A stretch of 64,000 bases of DNA from Massilia sp. Root418 (GTDB lineage: Bacteria > Pseudomonadota > Gammaproteobacteria > Burkholderiales > Burkholderiaceae_D): NCBI RefSeq assembly GCF_001425265.1, contig NZ_LMEC01000022.1, positions 531,967 through 595,966 on the forward strand, in the 5' to 3' direction. Shown here piece after piece: positions 32,565 to 43,599 of the stretch (position 1 is the first letter of the stretch; every line of letters starts with the position of its first letter). A program made the translations under genes and the position numbers. Below the pieces are notes generated by a model. The model made no database searches. It was given only the letters and a program-made list of their open reading frames with translations, and had not been told where the DNA came from.

Positions 32565-34006
32565 CACGCCGGGCCCGCCCCATGCACTGCGCGGACGCCC
32601 GCCAGCGCGGCGCGCTGCTGATCGTGTTCGCGCTGCTGCTGCCGGTGGCGCTGGGCGCGGCCGGCGTGGCGCTGGAACTGTCCCTGGTCTACCAGCGCAA
32701 GGCCCAGCTGCAAAATTACGCCGACGCGGTGGCGCTGGCGGCCGCGCGCTCGCTCAACGGCACCACCGCCGGCGTGAACGACGCAGTGCTGAAAGCCGCC
32801 ACGGCGGCCGCCGACCAGGCCGCGTCCGGTGCGGCGATGACCTGGAGCCCGGACGCGCTGAGCTTCAGCGCCGCGCCGGATGCGGCCGAGGCGGATTGGC
32901 GCAACGCGGCCGCAGCGGCCGCCGCACCGGCCGGCCTGGCCTACGCCAGGGTCGATACCCGCGAGCTGGACATGGCGCCGGTCAGCAGCGCCTTCCTGGC
33001 CCTGGTGGGCGGCGCGGCGCCGGTGTCGGCAGCCGCGCGCGCCGTGGCGGGACGCGCGGGCACCAGGGTCACGCCGCTGGCGGTGTGCGCCATGGGCGAT
33101 CCCACGGCCACGCGCAGCAACCCCGGCGGCGGCACCGGCACCGGCGGCGGCGCCACGGAACTGCTGCAGTATGGCTTCCGCTTCGGCGTGTCCTACAACC
33201 TGCTCAAGCTGAACGCCGCGAAGAACACGGTCACGCCGGAGTACTTCCTGGTCGACCCCATCCAGCAGGGCGGCGGCGGCCCGGGCGGGGCCGTGGATCA
33301 CACGGCCGACGCGGTGCTGGCGCCGTTCATGTGCAGCGGAACGGTGCAGCTGCCGCGCGTGACGGGCGCCACGCTCAGGCTGCGCCGGCCGGCCAGCTTT
33401 ACGCTGGGCGGCCAGCTCAATTCCCGCTTCAGCGCGTACGGCACTGGCGCGCTGGCCTGCCTGCCGGCCAACGCCCCGCCCGATACCAATGTGCGCGAAT
33501 ACAACAGCACCGGCAGCTGGATGGCGCCGGCGCCCGCCGCCGCCAGCGCGGCGCCCGCTGCGGCCGACAGCGACCAGCCCTACAACACGGTGGCGGACCG
33601 CGCCATTGCGCCGGACGCGGCGTCCTACGGCCCGCTGTGGGCCTACGGCACGGCGCGCCAGGCTGCGGGCGGCGGCGCCATCAGCCGCAACCGCTGGCCG
33701 GCCCTGTATCCGGTTGCCACCGGCCAGGCACCCACCGCGCCGGCCTACGGATCGGGCACGCCGTACACGCAAACCACCGTGGCCAATTTCCTGGCGCCCA
33801 CCGAGCCTGGCCTGGCCCTGCGCCGCATCCTGGTGATCCCGCTGGTGAGCTGCCCGGTGCCGCCGGGAGCGGACACCCAGGCGCAGGTGCTGGCGCTGGC
33901 GCAGTTCTTCATGATGGAGCAGGCCGGCGCGGCCGGCGTGCGCGGCGAATTTGCCGGCGTGGCCGACGAGAGCACGCTGGCCGGCGCAGTGGAGCTGTAC
34001 CGATGA
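32561..34006 (+). CDS. tadG: TadG-like pilus assembly protein
   Basis: A 481-aa protein starting with the Tad_N/TadE-G pattern: basic start, then RGALLIVFALLLPVALGAAG, a single N-terminal membrane segment, and YADAVALAAARSL that is typical of this family. The rest is a large periplasmic region without a clear vWA metal site. It probably acts as a minor pilin-like or periplasmic assembly factor. ATGA overlaps on both sides. Confidence 0.88.
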   Translation: MTRRARPMHCADARQRGALLIVFALLLPVALGAAGVALELSLVYQRKAQLQNYADAVALAAARSLNGTTAGVNDAVLKAATAAADQAASGAAMTWSPDALSFSAAPDAAEADWRNAAAAAAAPAGLAYARVDTRELDMAPVSSAFLALVGGAAPVSAAARAVAGRAGTRVTPLAVCAMGDPTATRSNPGGGTGTGGGATELLQYGFRFGVSYNLLKLNAAKNTVTPEYFLVDPIQQGGGGPGGAVDHTADAVLAPFMCSGTVQLPRVTGATLRLRRPASFTLGGQLNSRFSAYGTGALACLPANAPPDTNVREYNSTGSWMAPAPAAASAAPAAADSDQPYNTVADRAIAPDAASYGPLWAYGTARQAAGGGAISRNRWPALYPVATGQAPTAPAYGSGTPYTQTTVANFLAPTEPGLALRRILVIPLVSCPVPPGADTQAQVLALAQFFMMEQAGAAGVRGEFAGVADESTLAGAVELYR

Positions 34007-34467
34007 AGGCGCGGCTTCCGCAGCGCTGCTTCGCGCGCGGCGTGGCTGCCCTGGAGGCGGCGCTGACACTGGGCCTGGCGGCGTTCATGGTGCCCTGCCT
34101 GATCGTGCTGGGCAACGTGCTGCGCCAGCGCCTGGTGCTGGAAACGGTGGCCTACCAGAGCGCGCGCCAGCTGGCCGTGCTGCCGCGCCCGCAAATGTCG
34201 AAAAGCGCGGGCTACCAGGAAGCCGAGGCGCGCATACGGGCACAAGCCATGGCGGCGCTGGGCGGCGCCGGGATAGACACGTCCGAGGTGACCTTCCTGG
34301 CCGATTGCCCGCGCGGCTTTTGCGGCAGCGCCAGCCTGCCGCAGCAGGTGCAGGTGCGCCTGGTGGCCACGGTACACGCCAGCGCGTGGGGCCCGGCGGT
34401 CGGCTGGCTGATCGGCTCGCAGGGACTGGAACTGCGGGCCGTGGCGGTGCTGCGCTATGAAAACTGA
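34003..34467 (+). CDS. TadE-like pseudopilin
   Basis: A 154-aa protein with an N-terminal pilin-like helix (FARGVAALEAALTLGLAAFM), the G/x4-E pattern of TadE/F pseudopilins and substrates of CpaA. The periplasmic part has two cysteines (CPRGFC). It overlaps tadG by 4 nt and the next tadE-like gene by 11 nt. Confidence 0.85.
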   Translation: MKARLPQRCFARGVAALEAALTLGLAAFMVPCLIVLGNVLRQRLVLETVAYQSARQLAVLPRPQMSKSAGYQEAEARIRAQAMAALGGAGIDTSEVTFLADCPRGFCGSASLPQQVQVRLVATVHASAWGPAVGWLIGSQGLELRAVAVLRYEN

Positions 34468-35059
34468 ACGCCGCCGCGATGCCGGATCGATGCTGGTCGA
34501 GATGGCACTGGTGCTGCCGTTTTTTCTGCTGTTCATGTACGGCCTGCTGGAGTGCGCGCGCCTGGTCTTCCTGTGGAACACGCTGCAGGAAGCCACGCGC
34601 GCCGCCGCGCGCGCCGCCGCCGTCACCGACTACACCGATGCGGCGGCCATGCAGGCGCTGCGCCGGCGCGCGCTGCTCCGCCCCGGCGGCGGCGCCTTGC
34701 CGATGGCGTCCCAGCTCGACAGCAGCTACCTGCGCATCGAGTACCTGTGGCAGGACGCGGCTGGCGCGCTGCAGCCGGTGGCCGCCGCCGCGCGCGCGCC
34801 GTGCCCGGCGCTGAACCGGCTGTACTGCCTGCGCAATCCGAACGGCAGCGACTGCATCCGCTACGTGCGCGCCAGCGTGTGCAGCCCGGACGACGCGGCC
34901 AGCTGCCAGCCCGTGCCGTTCCAGCCCCTGCTGCCCCTGCCTCGGGTGGACTGGCGGGGCCTGGCCTTGCCGTCTTCGGCCAGCACCGCGCGCGCCGAAG
35001 CGCTGGGGTATCAGCCGGGCAGCGCGCTGTGCGCCGCGCCTGCCCCGCCGCCTGCCTGA
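34457..35059 (+). CDS. TadE/TadF-like pseudopilin
   Basis: A 200-aa protein with the family pattern RDAGSMLVEMALVLPFFLLF at the N-terminus, including Glu at +5 after the expected Gly cleavage site, then a Cys-rich periplasmic domain (six or more cysteines, such as CPALNRLYC). Together with the previous gene it gives the usual two pseudopilins of a Tad locus. The 11-nt overlap with the upstream gene indicates coupled translation. Confidence 0.87.
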   Translation: MKTERRRDAGSMLVEMALVLPFFLLFMYGLLECARLVFLWNTLQEATRAAARAAAVTDYTDAAAMQALRRRALLRPGGGALPMASQLDSSYLRIEYLWQDAAGALQPVAAAARAPCPALNRLYCLRNPNGSDCIRYVRASVCSPDDAASCQPVPFQPLLPLPRVDWRGLALPSSASTARAEALGYQPGSALCAAPAPPPA

Positions 35060-35101
35060 TACGGCGCGCCAACAACGATGGAAGCTTGCGAAGGAATGCC
35101 T

Positions 35102-36277
35102 ATGAAAGCCTTGATGATAAGCCGGGACAGCCAGCTGCACGCCGAAGTGGCGGCGCAGGGATCGGCCCGCATGCCGGCGGTGCAGGTGGTGGCCACGCGC
35201 CAGGGATTGCGCGACGCGGTCGAACGGGTGCTGGCCGAGCCGCCCGATCTGGTGGTGTTCGACGCCAGCGACGTGGCGCCGGAGGAGGCCGAGCTGGTGG
35301 AGCGCCTGGGCAAGCACTATCCGCGCGCCTCCTACATGATGCTCACGCGCGAGCCGCAGCAGGACCTGCTGATCCGCGCCATGCGCGCCGGCATGCGCGA
35401 GGTGCTGCCGCTGCCGCTGGTGCACCGCGCCTTCCACGAGGCCATGGACCGCATCGAGATCGAGACCGGCGTCGCCCATATGCGCGACGGCAAGGCGCTG
35501 GCCTTCATCTCCTGCAAGGGCGGCAGCGGCGCCACCTTCCTGGCCACCAATTTCGGCTACGCGCTGGCGGTGCTGGCCGAGCGCAAGGTGCTGCTGATCG
35601 ACCTGCACGGCCAGTTCGGCGACGCCACCTTGTACGTGTCCGACCAGAAGCCGGCCATGACGCTGTCGGACATCTGCGCCCAGATCGGGCGCATGGACGG
35701 CGCGTTCCTGGACTCCTGCCTGGTGCACGTGACGCCCAATTTTGGCGTGCTGGCCGCGGCAGACGATCCGCACCAGCTGTCCGACATGAAGCCGGACCAC
35801 ATGGACGCCATCCTGCGCGTGGCGCGCCAGCACTACGACTACATCGTGCTGGACGTGGGCCGCCAGATCGACGCCATCTCGCTGCGCGCGCTCGACAGCG
35901 CGGACGCCATCTATCCGGTGCTGCAGCTGGCGCTGCCGGACATCCGCGACGGCCGCCGCCTGCTCGACATCTTCCGTTCGCTCGGCTATCCGGGCGAGCG
36001 GATCCGCCTGATCGTCAACCGCTACGAGCGCGGCGGCAAGCTGCGCCTGGCGGACCTGGAGCAGGCGCTGGGCGCGGAGGTGATGCACACCGTGCCGAAC
36101 GACTATTTGTCGGCCACCGACTCGGTGAACCAGGGCGTGCCGCTGCTGCAGCTCTCGCGCAGCAGCCCGGTGGCGCGCAGCCTGGCCGACCTGGTGGAAG
36201 TGGTGACGGCGCGCCGTATCCCGGAGAGCAAGGGTTTGTTCGACCGCCTGTTCGGGCGCAGCGACGCCGAACTGTGA
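35102..36277 (+). CDS. cpaE: CpaE/TadZ pilus localisation ATPase
   Basis: A 391-aa MinD/ParA-type protein that places the Tad machine in the cell. An atypical receiver domain (residues 1-125) precedes an ATPase with the deviant Walker A KGGSGATFLA and the switch DLHGQFGDATLYV. The receiver seems to lack the normal phospho-acceptor set, as in other TadZ proteins. The ATG at 35102 is preferred over 35078 because AAGGA lies 7 nt before it. Confidence 0.93.
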   Translation: MKALMISRDSQLHAEVAAQGSARMPAVQVVATRQGLRDAVERVLAEPPDLVVFDASDVAPEEAELVERLGKHYPRASYMMLTREPQQDLLIRAMRAGMREVLPLPLVHRAFHEAMDRIEIETGVAHMRDGKALAFISCKGGSGATFLATNFGYALAVLAERKVLLIDLHGQFGDATLYVSDQKPAMTLSDICAQIGRMDGAFLDSCLVHVTPNFGVLAAADDPHQLSDMKPDHMDAILRVARQHYDYIVLDVGRQIDAISLRALDSADAIYPVLQLALPDIRDGRRLLDIFRSLGYPGERIRLIVNRYERGGKLRLADLEQALGAEVMHTVPNDYLSATDSVNQGVPLLQLSRSSPVARSLADLVEVVTARRIPESKGLFDRLFGRSDAEL

Positions 36278-36299
36278 CAGTCCATTCAAGGAGAGCGAC

Positions 36300-37667
<1,368 letters not shown>

Positions 37668-37701
37668 GCGCGTGGCGGCCTCAATTTATCTGGAGACGCA
37701 T

Positions 37702-38694
37702 ATGGACCTGGTGTTTTCCTCTTTCGTAGTGCTGCTGTTCGCCGCCGTGATCCTGCTGATCGAGGGGGCGTGGCTGTGGTGGTCGGGCACCCACGGCGGC
37801 GGCGCGCGCCGCATCGCGCGCCGGCTGGAACTGATGGCCGCGCGCGGCGACGACGGCGGCCTGGGGCCGCGCGTCACCATTCTCAAGCAGCGCCGCTACA
37901 GCCATGCGCCGTGGCTGGAGCAGCTGCTGCGGCGCGCGCCGCTGCTGCCGCTGGCGGCGCTGCTGGACCGGCTGCTGCTGCAGGCCGGCCTGGGCTGGAG
38001 CGTGGCCCGCCTGCTGGGTGCGCAGCTGGCGCTGCTGCTGGCGGCGGCGCTGCTGCCGCCGCTGGCCGGCTTGCCGCGTCCGGCGCAGCTGCTGGCGCTG
38101 GCCGCTGCGGTAGTGGGGCCGGCGCTGCTGCTGTACCGGGCCCGCAGTGCGCGCCTGGCCAAGCTGCAGGAGCAGCTGCCGGAGGCGGCCGATTTCCTCA
38201 GCCGCGCGCTGCGCGCCGGACACTCCTTTGCCAACGTGCTGCACATGGTGGGCAACGAAATGCCCGAGCCGATCGGCCGCGAATTCCGCACCGCCTACGA
38301 GGAGATCAACTATGGCGTGCCGATGAACGAAGCCTTGCACAACCTGGCCGCGCGGGTGCCGCTGACCGACCTGCGCTACCTGGTGATTGCGGTGTTGATC
38401 CAGCGCGAGTCGGGCGGCAACCTGGCCGAATTGCTGGGCAATATCTCGCGCATGGTGCGCGCCCGCCTGCGCCTGCTGGCGCAGATCCGCGTGCTCTCGG
38501 CCGAGGGGCGCATGTCGGCCTGGATATTGGGCCTGCTGCCGCTGGGGACCATGGCGCTGATGTCGCTCACCAGCTACCAATACATCAGCCAGCTGTGGAC
38601 CGATCCGGCCGGCGTGAAGCTGCTGTGGTACGGCGCCGGCGCCATGCTGGGCGGCCTGCTGTGGATGCGCCAGCTGATCAGGATACGCATATGA
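37702..38694 (+). CDS. tadB: TadB inner-membrane platform protein
   Basis: A 330-aa GspF-type protein with three or four membrane segments and the cytoplasmic T2SSF domain (PEAADFLSRALRAGHSF at about residues 160-180). It forms the inner-membrane platform with TadC that CpaF works on. The ATG at 37702 has TGGAG upstream; an in-frame GTG at 37672 does not. It overlaps tadC by ATGA. Confidence 0.94.
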   Translation: MDLVFSSFVVLLFAAVILLIEGAWLWWSGTHGGGARRIARRLELMAARGDDGGLGPRVTILKQRRYSHAPWLEQLLRRAPLLPLAALLDRLLLQAGLGWSVARLLGAQLALLLAAALLPPLAGLPRPAQLLALAAAVVGPALLLYRARSARLAKLQEQLPEAADFLSRALRAGHSFANVLHMVGNEMPEPIGREFRTAYEEINYGVPMNEALHNLAARVPLTDLRYLVIAVLIQRESGGNLAELLGNISRMVRARLRLLAQIRVLSAEGRMSAWILGLLPLGTMALMSLTSYQYISQLWTDPAGVKLLWYGAGAMLGGLLWMRQLIRIRI

Positions 38695-39629
38695 GCGCCG
38701 CGCAGCTGGACCTGAACCACCTGCTGTTCCTGGCGGTGGTATTCCTGGCGGTGCTGCTGGTGGCGCTGGCGGCCATGCTGCTGTTCGCGCCCGGCGCACT
38801 GCGCCAGCGCCTGGCCGCGCACGCGCTGCCCGAGGGCACGGCCGAGACGCCGTCCGGCTGGGTGGAGCGCGCCGCCAAGGTGGCGCAGCCGTTCATGCGC
38901 CTGTCGCTGCCGGAGGAGGGCTGGGAGCGCTCGCCGCTGCGCACGCGCTTCATGACGGCAGGCTGGCGCCACGCATCGGCGCCTACTTTCTACTTCGCCG
39001 GCAAGAGCGTGCTGGCGCTGCTGCTGCCGGCGCTGGTGGCCGGCCTGAAGGGCGGCACCATGGGCGGCGGCTGGCTGTACTTCCTGCTGGGGGCGGCGGC
39101 CGTGGGCTATTACCTGCCCAACGCGCTGCTGGCGCGCACCGCCGCGCGCCGCCAGCGCGACATCTTCGAGCATCTGCCCGATGCGCTGGACTTGCTCACG
39201 GTGTGCGTGGAGGCGGGCCTGAGCCTGGAGCGCGCACTGGCCAAGGTGGCCGGCGAAGTGCACATCAAGAGCGTGGTGCTGGCGCAGGAACTGCAGCTGG
39301 TGCTGATGGAGATGCGGGCCGGCTTCAGCAAGGAGAAGGCCTTGCGCAACCTGGCCTTGCGCAGCGGCGTGGAGGATGTGGATACGCTGGTGGCCATGCT
39401 GATCCAGTCCGAGCGTTTCGGCACCAGCATGGGCGACTCGCTGCGGGTGCATGCCGAGAATTTGCGCAGCAAGCGCAGCATGCTGGCCGAGGAAGCGGCC
39501 GCGAAGATCGCGCTCAAGCTGCTGTTCCCGCTGATCTTCTGCATCTTCCCCACCCTGATGATGGTGCTGCTGGGGCCGGCCATGCTGCAAATGTCCCGCG
39601 TGCTGCTGCCCGCCGTCGGCGGGCGCTGA
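38691..39629 (+). CDS. tadC: TadC inner-membrane platform protein
   Basis: A 312-aa GspF-type protein, the second platform subunit. The T2SSF pattern DALDLLTVCVEAGLSLERAL lies near residues 165-185, with membrane segments at the N-terminus, middle and C-terminus (LKLLFPLIFCIFPTLMMVLL). It closes the operon; no tadD gene follows here, and no terminator was seen before the convergent gene at 39637. Confidence 0.94.
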   Translation: MSAAQLDLNHLLFLAVVFLAVLLVALAAMLLFAPGALRQRLAAHALPEGTAETPSGWVERAAKVAQPFMRLSLPEEGWERSPLRTRFMTAGWRHASAPTFYFAGKSVLALLLPALVAGLKGGTMGGGWLYFLLGAAAVGYYLPNALLARTAARRQRDIFEHLPDALDLLTVCVEAGLSLERALAKVAGEVHIKSVVLAQELQLVLMEMRAGFSKEKALRNLALRSGVEDVDTLVAMLIQSERFGTSMGDSLRVHAENLRSKRSMLAEEAAAKIALKLLFPLIFCIFPTLMMVLLGPAMLQMSRVLLPAVGGR

Positions 39630-39636
39630 GCCTGGC

Positions 39637-40398
39637 CTAGTTCCAGGCCACGCTGCCCAGGCCGCGCGCGCTGGCGCTGCGGTTGGCCGGCTTGCCGTAC
39701 ACGGTGGCCGAACCGAGGCCGCTCAGGCGCAGGTTGGCGCTGGTTTTGGCGTACACAGTGGCGCCGCCCAGGCCGCTAAGGTCGACGTCCACACTGTCGG
39801 CGCGCAGCTGCTGCGCGTCCAGGCTGCCGATGCCGCCCAGCTTGGCGTTCAGGTTCTTGCTCTGGCCGCTGACCACCATCTGGCCGGCGCCGCGCAAATC
39901 GATGCCCACCGTGTCGGACTCGCCGGCGTTCACGTGCATGCTGCCCACGCCGGTCAGCCTGGCGTTCACGGTGCGGTAGCGCGAGGTCAGGTTGACGGCG
40001 CCCGCGCCTTCCAGCGCCACGCGCATCTCGTCGCCGGTGAACCCGCTCACCTCGGTCGAGCCGACGCCGGCCGACACCAGTTCGCGCAGGTTGGGCAGGG
40101 TCAGTTCGGCGCGCAGGTTATGGCTGTGCATTTGCACGCCGCGCAGTTCGGTGCCGATGCGCAGCGTGTCGCCGCTCTGCACCACGGTGACTTTTGGCAG
40201 GTAGCGTTTGTCGCCGGTGACCACCAGCGACGCGGTCGGGCCTTGTTTCACGCTCAGGCTGATCACGCCGTCCAGCACCACCTTCACGGCACGCGCGTCG
40301 ATGCTGCGGCTTTCGCTGGCCAGTTCCTGCGCTACCGCGGCGCCGTGCGTCGCGTACAGGGTGACTGCCATCATCGTGGCGCTGATAAAGTTGTTCAT
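39637..40398 (-). CDS. GIN-domain (DUF2807) secreted protein
   Basis: A 253-aa exported protein. Signal peptide residues 1-24 precede a repetitive beta-helix-like domain with regular G-x-G turns (VSAGVGSTEVSGF, LEGAGAVNLTSR, LTGVGSMHVN, LRGAGQMVVSG), the pattern of the head-GIN/DUF2807 auto-transporter adhesin-like family. The final residues are VAWN. A GGAGC ribosome site lies upstream. It probably sits in the envelope; function unknown. Confidence 0.88.
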   Translation of the reverse strand: MNNFISATMMAVTLYATHGAAVAQELASESRSIDARAVKVVLDGVISLSVKQGPTASLVVTGDKRYLPKVTVVQSGDTLRIGTELRGVQMHSHNLRAELTLPNLRELVSAGVGSTEVSGFTGDEMRVALEGAGAVNLTSRYRTVNARLTGVGSMHVNAGESDTVGIDLRGAGQMVVSGQSKNLNAKLGGIGSLDAQQLRADSVDVDLSGLGGATVYAKTSANLRLSGLGSATVYGKPANRSASARGLGSVAWN

Positions 40399-40439
40399 TG
40401 CGTGCTCCGTGTGGTGGTCTGCGTGGCGTGGCGTGGCGA

Positions 40440-40640
40440 TTAATTGGCGAGCGCGGCTTTTTCGGCAGCGCTCAGCCGTTTGGCGGTAATCGTCACGACC
40501 TGCATGGGAGCGGCCTTGGCGACGGTGACGGTGACGGGAGCCGGTGCGGTGGCTGGCACGGCTGCGGTGGCGAAGCTTGCAACGCCTGCCAGGGCGACGG
40601 TGGCGATGAAGATGGCTTCCATGTTTTTTGCGATGTTCAT
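40440..40640 (-). CDS. small secreted hypothetical protein
   Basis: A 66-aa protein with a hydrophobic signal-like stretch (residues 8-27) ending in ATA, then a Val/Ala-rich mature part with MQVVTITAKRLSAAEKAAL. AAGGAGC lies 6-12 nt before the ATG, and the gene is 41 nt upstream of the DUF2807 gene on the same strand, so the two are probably one transcript. Not recognised as a known family. Confidence 0.68.
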   Translation of the reverse strand: MNIAKNMEAIFIATVALAGVASFATAAVPATAPAPVTVTVAKAAPMQVVTITAKRLSAAEKAALAN

Positions 40641-40785
40641 GATGTGCTCCTTGTCTGGTGGGGTGCTGCGTTTGTGTTTGCGTTTGCGATGAGTGAACTA
40701 TAGATAAACCCAAGGCACCACTCCACCGGAGTGCGACGAACTGCCGAATCGGCGACATGAACTGCAAAAATGCGAACCCGGGCGC

Positions 40786-41874
40786 TCAGATCAGCGCGGC
40801 GATGGCTTCCCCCATGGCCGTGGTGCTGGCCGTGCCGCCCATGTCCGGCGTGCGCGGGCCCTGCACCAGCACGGTCTCGATGGCGCGCATGATGTCGTCG
40901 TGCGCCGCCTGAAATGCGGCCTGCCGCTGCGCGTCGCCCTGGCCGAGGAAGTCCAGCATCAGCGCGCCGGACCAGATCATGGCCACCGGATTGGCGATGT
41001 TCTTGCCGGCGATGTCGGGTGCCGAACCGTGCACCGGTTCGAACAGCGAGGGGAAGGCGCGCTCCGGGTTCAGGTTGGCCGACGGCGCAATGCCGATGGT
41101 GCCGGTGCAGGCCGGGCCCAGGTCGGACAGGATGTCGCCGAACAGGTTGGACGCCACCACCACGTCGAAGCGCTCGGGGCTGAGCACGAAGCGCGCCGCC
41201 AGGATGTCGACGTGGTACTGGTCCCAGCGCACGTCGGGGTAGTGCCCCGCCATCTGCTTCACGCGCTCGTCCCAGTAGGGCATGCTGATGGCGATGCCGT
41301 TGGACTTGGTGGCCGAGGTCAGGTGCTGCTTCGGGCGGCTCTGCGCCAGCTCGAAGGCGTACTTCAGAATGCGGTCCACGCCCTTGCGGGTGAACACGGC
41401 TTCCTGCAGCACCGTCTCGCGCTCGGTGCCTTCGAAGATGCGACCGCCCACGGACGAGTATTCGCCCTCGGTGTTCTCGCGCACCACGAAGAAATCGATA
41501 TCGCCCGGCTGCTTGTTGGCCAGCGGGCAGGGCACGCCCGGCATCAGCCGTACCGGGCGCAGGTTGACGTACTGGTCGAACTCGCGCCGGAATTTGATCA
41601 GCGAGCCCCACAGCGAAACATGGTCGGGCACCGTGTCCGGCCAGCCGACTGCGCCGAAGTAGATCGCGTCGTAGTCTTTCAGCTGGGCGAACCAGTCGTC
41701 CGGCATCATTTTGCCGTGCTGCGCGTAATACTGGCAGTCGGCCCATGCGAAGGTGGTGAATTCCAGGGGCAAACCGTGCTTGCCGGCGGCCGCCTGCACG
41801 GCGCGCAAGCCCTCCGGCATGACTTCCTGGCCGATGCCGTCGCCGGCGATGACTGCGATGCGGTGTGTTTTCAT
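40786..41874 (-). CDS. dmlA: D-malate/tartrate dehydrogenase (decarboxylating)
   Basis: A 362-aa isocitrate/isopropylmalate-dehydrogenase-fold enzyme that oxidatively decarboxylates D-malate (or tartrate) with NAD. The family signature NLFGDILSDLGPACTGTIG and the ENTEGEYSSVGG substrate loop are present, matching the tartrate/D-malate branch and not leuB. The start at 41874 has GGAG upstream (the true N-terminus is MKTHRIAV). A divergent LysR gene as in E. coli dmlA/dmlR supports the call. Confidence 0.87.
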   Translation of the reverse strand: MKTHRIAVIAGDGIGQEVMPEGLRAVQAAAGKHGLPLEFTTFAWADCQYYAQHGKMMPDDWFAQLKDYDAIYFGAVGWPDTVPDHVSLWGSLIKFRREFDQYVNLRPVRLMPGVPCPLANKQPGDIDFFVVRENTEGEYSSVGGRIFEGTERETVLQEAVFTRKGVDRILKYAFELAQSRPKQHLTSATKSNGIAISMPYWDERVKQMAGHYPDVRWDQYHVDILAARFVLSPERFDVVVASNLFGDILSDLGPACTGTIGIAPSANLNPERAFPSLFEPVHGSAPDIAGKNIANPVAMIWSGALMLDFLGQGDAQRQAAFQAAHDDIMRAIETVLVQGPRTPDMGGTASTTAMGEAIAALI

Positions 41875-41963
41875 GAGGGACTCCTCCTGTTGGTGTGTGT
41901 GCAGCATAGCGTTAATCTGCGGCGCTATAATCGGCTGATTCGTAATCCCGGCGTACACATATC

Positions 41964-42869
41964 GTGAACAATCAACCTCTGCTGGCAGACCTGCGGCTGT
42001 TCTGTACCCTGGTGCGCGAGCGCGGTTTCGCCGCCGCCGCGCGGGCGCTGGGCGTGTCGAACGCGTACGTGAGCAAGCGCATTGCCTTGCTGGAGCAAGC
42101 CTTGCAGGTGAAGTTGCTGCACCGGACCACGCGCAACGTCACGCTGACCGAGCAGGGCGGAGTGGTGCACCAGTGGGCGCTGCGCATCCTGGAGGACGTG
42201 GACCAGATGCGCGACGCGGTGTCGAGCGAGCGGAGCGCGCCCAGTGGGCTGCTGCGCATCTGCACCAGTTCGGGCTTCGGCCGCAACCGCGTGGCGCCGG
42301 CCATCTCTGCGCTGGCGCTGCGCTATCCGGCGCTGGAAGTGCAGCTGGAACTGCTGGACCGGCCGGTGGACTTGATCGGCGAAGGCTTTCACCTCGATAT
42401 CCGCGTGGGCGAGGCGCATGAGCCGCACCTGATGTCGCGGCGCATTGCGGCCAACCAGCGCGTACTGTGCGCGGCGCCGTCCTACCTGGCGCGGCATGGC
42501 GCGCCAGCCTCGCTGGCGGAACTGGCGCGGCACCACTGCATCGTCATCCGCGAGCGTGACCAGGGGCATGAGCAGAATGCCGGCCGCTGGCAGCTTACCG
42601 GGCCTGGCGGCGTGGAATCGGTGAAGGTGCGCGGGCCGCTATCGGCCAGTAATGGCGAGATTGTGCACCAGTGGGCGCTGGACGGCCATGGCATCATCTT
42701 GCGTTCGATCTGGGATGTGGGGCCGGCGCTGGCGCGCGGCGAGCTGCAGCGGGTGCTGCCGGGCTATGCCCAGCCGGCGGACGTGTGGGCGGTCTATACG
42801 TCGCGGCTGTCCACCTCGGCCAAGGTGCGGGTCTGCGTCGAGTTTATCGAGCAGTGGCTGAACGGTTGA
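41964..42869 (+). CDS. dmlR: LysR-family regulator, DmlR-like
   Basis: A 301-aa regulator with an N-terminal winged helix-turn-helix (residues 4-62, ERGFAAAARALGVSNAYVSKRI) and an effector domain. It begins with GTG at 41964. It is divergent from dmlA, and the 89-bp gap holds a TATAAT (41926-41931) for this gene. The usual model is activation of dmlA by D-malate; here that is inferred from gene order and similarity. Confidence 0.82.
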   Translation: MNNQPLLADLRLFCTLVRERGFAAAARALGVSNAYVSKRIALLEQALQVKLLHRTTRNVTLTEQGGVVHQWALRILEDVDQMRDAVSSERSAPSGLLRICTSSGFGRNRVAPAISALALRYPALEVQLELLDRPVDLIGEGFHLDIRVGEAHEPHLMSRRIAANQRVLCAAPSYLARHGAPASLAELARHHCIVIRERDQGHEQNAGRWQLTGPGGVESVKVRGPLSASNGEIVHQWALDGHGIILRSIWDVGPALARGELQRVLPGYAQPADVWAVYTSRLSTSAKVRVCVEFIEQWLNG

Positions 42870-42891
42870 CCAGCCCTGCGGCACCTGCGCC

Positions 42892-43581
42892 TTACTCCGC
42901 CAACTCTTCGACCTTGGCCGAGCGCATCCAGGTCACCAGCGGGTAGGCGTCCTTCAGGCCGTTGGCGATCAGGGGCAGCAGCAGGTCGGGCTTGTTCAGG
43001 TCCAGCTTCATCTCGGTCCACACGAAAAAGCTCTTCAGCTTGATGAATTCGATGTGCTCGTGATCGGCGTCGAAGCCCTTGGGCGGGCGCTGCAGCTTGC
43101 CCTCGTCCTGGATGGTGCCGTAGCGCGCCTTCAGGGCCTTGTTCTTGAGCGCTTTGGAGAAGCCGGCCGCATCCTCCACCATGTGCTTGCGCAGGGCCCT
43201 GGTGCGCTCGGGCGGCGGCATGTATTCGCCGGCGCCGAACAGCAGCCGGCCCTCGCCGTCCAGCTGGAAGTAATAGGTGGGCCCGCCGGCCTTGGACGGG
43301 CGGCGCATGTCGTTGGGCGCGATGGCGGCCGAGAAACGCGTCTTGTACGGGCTCTTGTCGTGGGCGAAGCGCACGTCGCGGTTGATGCGGAACATGGCTT
43401 TCTTCGGATTGCAGAACTTCACCGCCGGATCGAACTTGCCCAGCTCGATGATCACCTGGGTGACCAGTTCCAGGAATTCTTCGCGCAGGATGTCGTAGCG
43501 CGGCTTGTTCATGATGAACCAGGGGCGGTTGTTGTTGTCGGCCAGTTCGGTGAGGTAGTTCTTCAGGTCGCGCAGGTGCAT
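42892..43581 (-). CDS. DUF2461 (TIGR02453-family) protein
   Basis: A 229-aa cytoplasmic protein of a widespread uncharacterised family, recognised by the N-terminal region FLTELADNNNRPWF-type (LRDLKNYLTELADNNNRPWF), the RDVRFAHDKSPYKTRFSA segment and the YYFQLDGEGRLLFGAGEYMP strand. The function is unknown. It lies 18 nt downstream of the DegS-like gene on the same strand. Confidence 0.85.
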   Translation of the reverse strand: MHLRDLKNYLTELADNNNRPWFIMNKPRYDILREEFLELVTQVIIELGKFDPAVKFCNPKKAMFRINRDVRFAHDKSPYKTRFSAAIAPNDMRRPSKAGGPTYYFQLDGEGRLLFGAGEYMPPPERTRALRKHMVEDAAGFSKALKNKALKARYGTIQDEGKLQRPPKGFDADHEHIEFIKLKSFFVWTEMKLDLNKPDLLLPLIANGLKDAYPLVTWMRSAKVEELAE

Positions 43582-43599
43582 GTCGGATGGGAGAGTGAT

